A DNA stretch of 64,000 nucleotides from Nostoc linckia z4 (lineage in GTDB: Bacteria; Cyanobacteriota; Cyanobacteriia; Cyanobacteriales; Nostocaceae): positions 1 through 64,000 of the forward strand of contig NZ_LAHA01000010.1 of NCBI RefSeq assembly GCF_002608075.1. Direction: 5' to 3'. Position numbers and translations under genes: made by a program. The notes under the pieces were generated by a model. That model made no database searches and was not told where the DNA came from. It was given only the letters and a program-made list of their open reading frames with translations. Numbering within the stretch: position 1 is the first letter of the stretch; every line of letters begins with the position of its first letter. Below, piece by piece: positions 59,897 to 64,000 of the stretch.

Positions 59897-61096
59897 TCAC
59901 TTAACTTTTAGTGCAGATTTTCCTAAAGACTGGCAAATGACATCATTTTGCGGTGTATGGATACGGCTGCACAAAACGTCACGGTAGTGTCGCTCTAAGG
60001 GGTTCTTTTTTAACATACCAGGATTACCAGTTAGTTCCAAGGCAATTTCTACAGCACGAATGGAGTTAGTGGTAGTTAAATATTTAACGCTTTGTGCCTG
60101 TAATCCTACGTTGAGTTCGTACTCGCCACGATCGCAATCTTGAGCTAAGCCATAAATCAATCTGCGGTTTGCAAATAGCAGTGCTTCTATTTCACCCACA
60201 GCTGCTTGAAAACGTGGTAATTTGGCTAGTGGCTCTCCTAAATTAGATGGCGATCGCTCCCAAAGATAGTTAATCAACCAGTCTCGCGCAGCAGTGGCAA
60301 CGCCGAGATACAAGGCGCTGATTGTTAAACTTCCCCAAGTGGAAATCAATGGATCGACAGAAGGCATAGCAGAGATGGGACGAATATCAATGGCATATTC
60401 TGGGGGAATTAAGACATTTTCTAAGATGAGGTCGTGACTACCAGTGGCTCTCATCCCCAAGTGATCCCAAGTTTCTACTATTCGCAAGCCAGGTAAATCG
60501 CGGTGAACGAGAAAATTTCCAACTTGCGGTTCATCTTCTGTTGTCCTTGCCCAAACAACAAAGTAGCTGAGGATGGGACTACCTGTGGTGTATTGTTTGT
60601 GACCCGTTAAACGCCAGCCTTCTGTTGTCCGTTGGGCAATGGTGGCAGGTAATCCACCTCTGGCTGGTGTGCCTAATTCTGGTTCCACACGGGCAGCATT
60701 TAGTAGCGCAATGCCTTCCATTGACTCACGACATACCCGTTTATATACTTGTGCAGGCCAACGACGACTACGAGCTGCGTGGGCATGTTGGAGATAGTGC
60801 ATTGTCAGTACCAATGCAGTGGAAGCATCGCCCTGCGCTATGCCTTCAATCACTCGACAGACAGTCTCTAAGCCCAAATCCTCACCACCAAATTCACGGG
60901 GGATGGTGAGGTTAAGCAATCCAGCCTCATGCAAAGCTGTAAAATTCTCAAAAGCAAAGGAAGCTTCTTTATCGTGTATTCCTGCACGACGGGCAAAGTC
61001 CTTAGCCAAAGCTTCAACTTGCTGAAAAATATTTGGGGTAGTTTCTAAGCTTTTGGCTATTAAAGTGTCTGGCGGGTCTTGTTGCAACTGTGACAT
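59897..61096 (-). CDS. Acyl-CoA dehydrogenase-fold flavoprotein (SfnB/DszC-like)
   Basis: 399 residues from the ATG at 61096, chosen because AAGGAG lies 8 nt upstream; the frame opens 29 codons earlier. ACAD motifs: LTIPREFGGEDLGLETVCRVIEGIAQGDASTALVLTMH, GHKQYTTGSPILSYFVVWAR, WDHLGMRATGSHDLILENVLIP and the C-terminal ALELTGNPGMLKKNPLERHYRDVLCSRIHTPQND. No obvious catalytic Glu of true acyl-CoA dehydrogenases is evident, and neighbours are sulfur genes, so a reduced-flavin monooxygenase role is more likely. Distinct from the SfnB-like protein at 41.8 kb. Confidence 0.78.
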   Translation of the reverse strand: MSQLQQDPPDTLIAKSLETTPNIFQQVEALAKDFARRAGIHDKEASFAFENFTALHEAGLLNLTIPREFGGEDLGLETVCRVIEGIAQGDASTALVLTMHYLQHAHAARSRRWPAQVYKRVCRESMEGIALLNAARVEPELGTPARGGLPATIAQRTTEGWRLTGHKQYTTGSPILSYFVVWARTTEDEPQVGNFLVHRDLPGLRIVETWDHLGMRATGSHDLILENVLIPPEYAIDIRPISAMPSVDPLISTWGSLTISALYLGVATAARDWLINYLWERSPSNLGEPLAKLPRFQAAVGEIEALLFANRRLIYGLAQDCDRGEYELNVGLQAQSVKYLTTTNSIRAVEIALELTGNPGMLKKNPLERHYRDVLCSRIHTPQNDVICQSLGKSALKVK

Positions 61097-61440
61097 AATA
61101 TACTCCTTGCCGAAGGTAAACTTAAATCTTCTAAAGACGACCAGACATTCGTCCTGCGAAAAAAAAGTTGATGTTACTGCCAACTTGGGACGCTTTTATT
61201 ATAAATTTGGCGATCGCAATTATTTCTACGTCAGTTCTTAACCTCGAATCCTAGATTTCTAGTGAATGTGATGAATAATACTAGAACTCGACTTGAATAT
61301 TGTAATTATTTCAATTGAATAAGTATGACATAAACAGCTTTAAGACAGCAAGCTGACTATAGATAAGCTATTCGGCTTTTAATACTAAGTTGCAATTATA
61401 TGTAGTATTTCTCCCCCTGCCTCCCCTGCTCCCCCTGCTT
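61097..61440. other. Gene-free interval
   Basis: AT-rich, about 340 bp, with a small CTCCCCCTGC repeat next to the cupin stop codon. Presumed promoter of the flavoprotein gene on its left. Confidence 0.4.
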
Positions 61441-61920
61441 TCAATACGGCGTACCGTCTTTATGGGTAAACTGCCATTTATCTTCCACAAGCAAGGCTAG
61501 AAGATCGTCATCGGGATAAATTGCTTCGTCTCCTGGGGTGCGATCGCCGATTTCTAGGTACACAACCTCCTCTGAGGTCTCATTAATCAGGTTGTGTCCG
61601 TTCCCAGTCCCTGCCTTGAAACCTGCACACATACCAGGGGAGAGTTGAGTCCGACCTTCGTCAGTTTGCAGCGTAGGTTTTCCCTTCAAGATGTAGATAA
61701 ACTCATCTTGTTTGGAATGAGCATGACGGAGAGCAGAAATCGCGTTTGGAGCTAATTTTGTTAAGTTGACACCAAAGTTTGTTAAACCAAACAGATCTCC
61801 CAGTGGTCGTTTCTCTCTGCCCGTTATGCGAGACGCAAACGGTTCTGGATAGTTTGTTGGCTTGGTACGCAGAGGTGCTTCAGCCGCATCGATAGCGATT
61901 GGGTTTGTTGGTACTTGCAT
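61441..61920 (-). CDS. Cupin-domain protein
   Basis: 159 residues. Cupin motif 1 is ALRHAHSKQDEFIYILKGKPTLQTDEG (metal His, His, Glu) and motif 2 is PGMCAGFKAGTGNGHNLINETSEEVVYLEIGDR (His). This single-domain cupin resembles XRE-cupin effector domains and small isomerases or dioxygenases. All four metal ligands appear present. The gene lies at the end of the island. Substrate unknown. Confidence 0.85.
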   Translation of the reverse strand: MQVPTNPIAIDAAEAPLRTKPTNYPEPFASRITGREKRPLGDLFGLTNFGVNLTKLAPNAISALRHAHSKQDEFIYILKGKPTLQTDEGRTQLSPGMCAGFKAGTGNGHNLINETSEEVVYLEIGDRTPGDEAIYPDDDLLALLVEDKWQFTHKDGTPY

Positions 61921-62154
61921 AGCCCTAATTTAAATGCTAACACCTTTAAATACTAACTCCATCAAGGCTTGCAGGATAGCTGTATGGAACATCCTGCCCG
62001 CCCGGACGGGTGAGGACATCCATCCCACAATAAAATTTATTGTAACATTTTAGTCTTGTCACACCAGTACCGCACCAGTTAACTATTTAGGTGCGTTAGG
62101 CTACGCCATAACACACGCTACAGATACTAGAGCCGACGCTGCCAGAAATTGCCA
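61921..62154. repeat. Dispersed repeats upstream of the cupin gene
   Basis: A GACATCCATCCCACAA segment related to the element at 12.23-12.33 kb, and a GTGCGTTAGGCTACGCCATAAC segment near 62.09-62.12 kb related to that at 24.4 kb (given in part). No gene. Confidence 0.6.
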
Positions 62155-62157
62155 AGA

Positions 62158-62407
62158 TTTTTACAAGGCAAAAGCTCTTACAAGGAAGGCAAAAGCTCTT
62201 ACAGGCTGCGCGTAATACTGAAACCTCAAGGCAGAAGCTCTTGCAAGGAAGGCAGAAGCTCTTACAGGCTGCGCGTAATACTTAAACGTCAAGGCAGAAG
62301 CTCTTACAAGGAAGGCAGAAGCTCTTGCAGGCTGCGCGTAATACTGAAACGTCAAGGCAGAAGCTCTTACAAGGAAGGCAGAAGCTCTTACAAGGAAGGC
62401 GGAAGCT
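62158..62407. repeat. 63-bp tandem repeat array (GCAGAAGCTCTTAC)
   Basis: About 3.8 copies of a 63-bp unit; ACAGGCT landmarks at 62201, 62264 and 62327 give the period. Each unit itself holds two copies of AAGGCAGAAGCTCTTAC and one GGCTGCGCGTAATACTGAAAC. Because 63 is a multiple of three, reading frames stay open on both strands (86 and 94 codons), but the products are pure repeats with no start signals. Confidence 0.85.
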
Positions 62408-62629
62408 AAATAAATGTGATTGCATATTACGAAAATATGCTGCATTTACCGTAGTATGCTTTAATATATAGAACCCTGTAGATTGCTTGTCACAGCAATA
62501 TTATTGACGATTTGAATTTTCAGGCGATCGCTTTTTGGCGATCGTAGCTACACATTGTTATTGGCACTCATTACCCAGTCCCCAATCCCCAGTCCCTTTT
62601 ACCCAAGGTAAAAAAGTAGAGTCAAGACG

Positions 62630-63703
62630 TTGATTAAGTTTTCTCCCACTCAATTGCTCAGTATTGTCATACCTGCGGTGAACAAAACCATCGCTTTGTT
62701 TAAGAAATGCAAGCAGCAACGAATTTACACTTTTTCCCTAATGTTTACACTGGGACTTGGTTTAACATTAACTGTCTTTGCGTGTTCTCCAACCACGAGC
62801 AACAGTGGAACTACACCAACAACCCAGGCATCAAACAACACCGTAGTTCGTATTGGTTATCAGAAAGCATCAACTATTCTTTATGCACTCAAAGCACAAG
62901 GAAGTTTAGAAAAAGCCTTTGCAGCCTCCGGTGCTTCCGTAACTTGGTCGGAATTTCCTGCGGGCCCTCCAATGTTGGAAGCATTAAACGCAGGTAGCAT
63001 TGACTTTGGCTATACCGGAGAATCACCACCAATATTTGCCCAAGCAGGGGGCATTCCTTTAGTTTATGTTGCTTACGATCCCTGGAGTCCCAAAGCAGAA
63101 GCTATTATAGTTCCTAAAGATTCATCCATTAAAAGTGTAGCTGAACTCAAAGGTAAAAGAGTCGCCTTTGCCAAAGGCTCAAATGCTAACTATTTATTAG
63201 TCAAAGCTTTAGAAAAAGCAGGACTACAATACAGTGATATTCAACCCAAAACCTTAGCACCAGCCGATGCTCGTGCTGCTTTTGAAGGTAAGAACGTCGA
63301 AGCTTGGTCAATTTGGGATCCTTACTTAGCCGCAGCAGAAGCCGCAACAGGCGCACGTATTTTAACAGACGCAACGGGATTAGCTCCCAATCGTGGTTAT
63401 TATCTAGCGGCGAAGTCTTTTGTTGACACCAAACCAAATGCTGTAAAAACAATTTTAGACGAAGTTAAAAAAGCCAGTGATTGGGCGAAAAACAATCCCA
63501 GTGAAGTTGCAAAACTTATTTCTCCAGCATTAGGTATTGATGTTCCCGTGTTAGAGATAGCTGAAAAACGGCGTGAGTATGATGTACTTCCACTCACAGA
63601 TGAAGTCATTAACAAACAACAAGAAGTTGCAGATACATTTTATCAAATCAAATTGATACCCAAGGAAATTAAAGTTAAAGAAATTGTTTGGCAAGGAAAT
63701 TAA
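62630..63703 (+). CDS. Sulfonate-type ABC substrate-binding lipoprotein (SsuA-like) 4
   Basis: 357 residues. The signal region KCKQQRIYTFSLMFTLGLGLTLTVFAC|SPT ends in a lipobox. The core is SsuA-like: VVRIGYQKASTILYALKAQGSLEKAFAASGASVTWSEFPAGPPMLEALNAGSIDFGYTGESPPIFAQAGGIPLVYVAYDPW, KGKRVAFAKGSNANYLLVKALEKAGL, VEAWSIWDPYLAAAEAATGARIL. Of the four copies this fits typical SsuA best. The frame opens at TTG 62630 without a clear SD; a GTG near 62676 is an alternative start. No permease is next to it. Confidence 0.85.
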   Translation: MIKFSPTQLLSIVIPAVNKTIALFKKCKQQRIYTFSLMFTLGLGLTLTVFACSPTTSNSGTTPTTQASNNTVVRIGYQKASTILYALKAQGSLEKAFAASGASVTWSEFPAGPPMLEALNAGSIDFGYTGESPPIFAQAGGIPLVYVAYDPWSPKAEAIIVPKDSSIKSVAELKGKRVAFAKGSNANYLLVKALEKAGLQYSDIQPKTLAPADARAAFEGKNVEAWSIWDPYLAAAEAATGARILTDATGLAPNRGYYLAAKSFVDTKPNAVKTILDEVKKASDWAKNNPSEVAKLISPALGIDVPVLEIAEKRREYDVLPLTDEVINKQQEVADTFYQIKLIPKEIKVKEIVWQGN

Positions 63704-63930
63704 TTGAGAATTCAGGAGTCAGAATTCAGAATTCAGGAGTCAGAATTCAGAATTCAGGAGTCAGAATTCAGAATTCAGGAGTCAGAATTCAGAATTCAGG
63801 AGTCAGGAGTTAGGAGTTAGGAGTTAGGAGTTAGGAGTTAGGAGTTAGGAGTTAGGAGTTAGGAGTTAGGAGTTAGGAGTTAGGAGTTAGGAGTTAGGAG
63901 TTAGGAGTTAGGAGTTAGGAGTCAGAATTT
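63704..63930. repeat. GAATTCAGGAGTCA then GGAGTTA heptamer array
   Basis: Five or so copies of a 21-bp GAATTCA-GGAGTCA-GAATTCA type unit are followed by about eighteen uninterrupted GGAGTTA heptamers (63806-63926). It starts right after the stop codon of the binding-protein gene. Confidence 0.9.
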
Positions 63931-63932
63931 AG

Positions 63933-63998
63933 TTATGGTCTGTGTTTTTGCATGAGATGAAAAATATATGCAAAAGACTCAATAAACACAGTCCATAA
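63933..63998. repeat. Long hairpin at the right edge, possible miniature element
   Basis: TTATGG-T-CTGTGTTT (63933-63947) and AAACACAG-T-CCATAA (63984-63998) are inverted with one central mismatch. Inside, TTTTGCAT (63946-63953) pairs with ATGCAAAA (63968-63975). It has no coding capacity. Whether it continues past the window is unknown. Confidence 0.6.
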
Positions 63999-64000
63999 AA

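Noticed and set aside
59490-59904. Plus- and minus-strand frames over the 59.6-59.9 kb repeats, and the long version of the IS1 fragment starting at 59900
   Set aside because: They are translations of GGGCAAA and GGGGAGAT repeats; the real fragment starts at the ATG at 59582.
62149-62445. Open frames of 86 and 94 codons on opposite strands
   Set aside because: Both are translations of a 63-bp tandem repeat with no start signals; period divisible by three explains the lack of stops.
63704-63930. Possible CRISPR array
   Set aside because: Repeats are contiguous heptamers with no unique spacers and no cas genes nearby; they are short tandem repeats.

Overview
The window is chromosomal DNA from a filamentous, probably heterocyst-forming cyanobacterium (Nostocales type). 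The evidence is a psbD (photosystem II D2) gene running off the left edge, the cyanobacterium-only UPF0367 family, many HIP1 octamers (GCGATCGC) inside genes, CHASE2 kinases, an SLH/OprB-type porin, and very abundant short tandem repeats (GGAGTCA, GGAGTTA, GGGAGTA and GGGGAGAT types) of the kind that crowd Nostoc, Calothrix and Tolypothrix genomes. The species cannot be named from this sequence.

Layout. 1-11.2 kb is housekeeping DNA: psbD (minus strand, partial), UPF0367 with an ECF-type ABC ATPase, a YacP-like NYN RNase, tRNA-Asn, a TnpB-only IS200/IS605-type element, an acyltransferase, D-Ala-D-Ala ligase, a probable small RNA with its own promoter and terminator (about 8203-8338), an alpha/beta hydrolase, a DUF4112 protein and a YihY/BrkB membrane protein. 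11.9-22.3 kb is a peptide secretion and signalling locus. It holds five tandem double-glycine precursor peptides, a C39-peptidase ABC exporter, an HlyD-type adaptor, a degenerate kinase-like protein, a REC-LuxR response regulator and a CHASE2 histidine kinase. 22.5-36.5 kb is mixed: PspA-like fragment, RNase Z, a 941-residue PPC/RTX secreted protein, a Wzc-like tyrosine kinase, a DUF2252 protein whose 3' end was rewritten by a small mobile element, an HxlR regulator, two VWA proteins with a partner, and a broken histidine kinase.

36.9-63.7 kb is an organosulfur (sulfonate) acquisition island. It has four SsuA-like lipoproteins, one permease (SsuC) and one ATPase (SsuB), SsuD monooxygenase, a TauD-like dioxygenase, two acyl-CoA-dehydrogenase-fold flavoproteins of the SfnB/DszC type, two paralogous amidohydrolases, an APS-reductase-like flavoprotein with a 4Fe-4S partner, an SLH porin, a methyltransferase, two tandem 2-hydroxyacid dehydrogenases and a cupin. 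A plausible division of labour is porin entry, capture by several lipoproteins feeding one permease/ATPase, desulfonation by SsuD, TauD and flavin enzymes, and processing of the carbon skeleton by the remaining enzymes. Substrates are not determined by the sequence.

The most interesting signals are: (1) the peptide array, whose four inter-gene spacers carry paired arms around an inner hairpin, with the arms changing in a compensatory way between copies; (2) a miniature element family with CAATAC...GTATTG ends and 10-bp target duplications, one copy of which lengthened a protein by 45 codons in frame; (3) short repeats that begin exactly at the stop codons of several island genes, or that have become part of proteins; (4) the probable small RNA at 8.2 kb.
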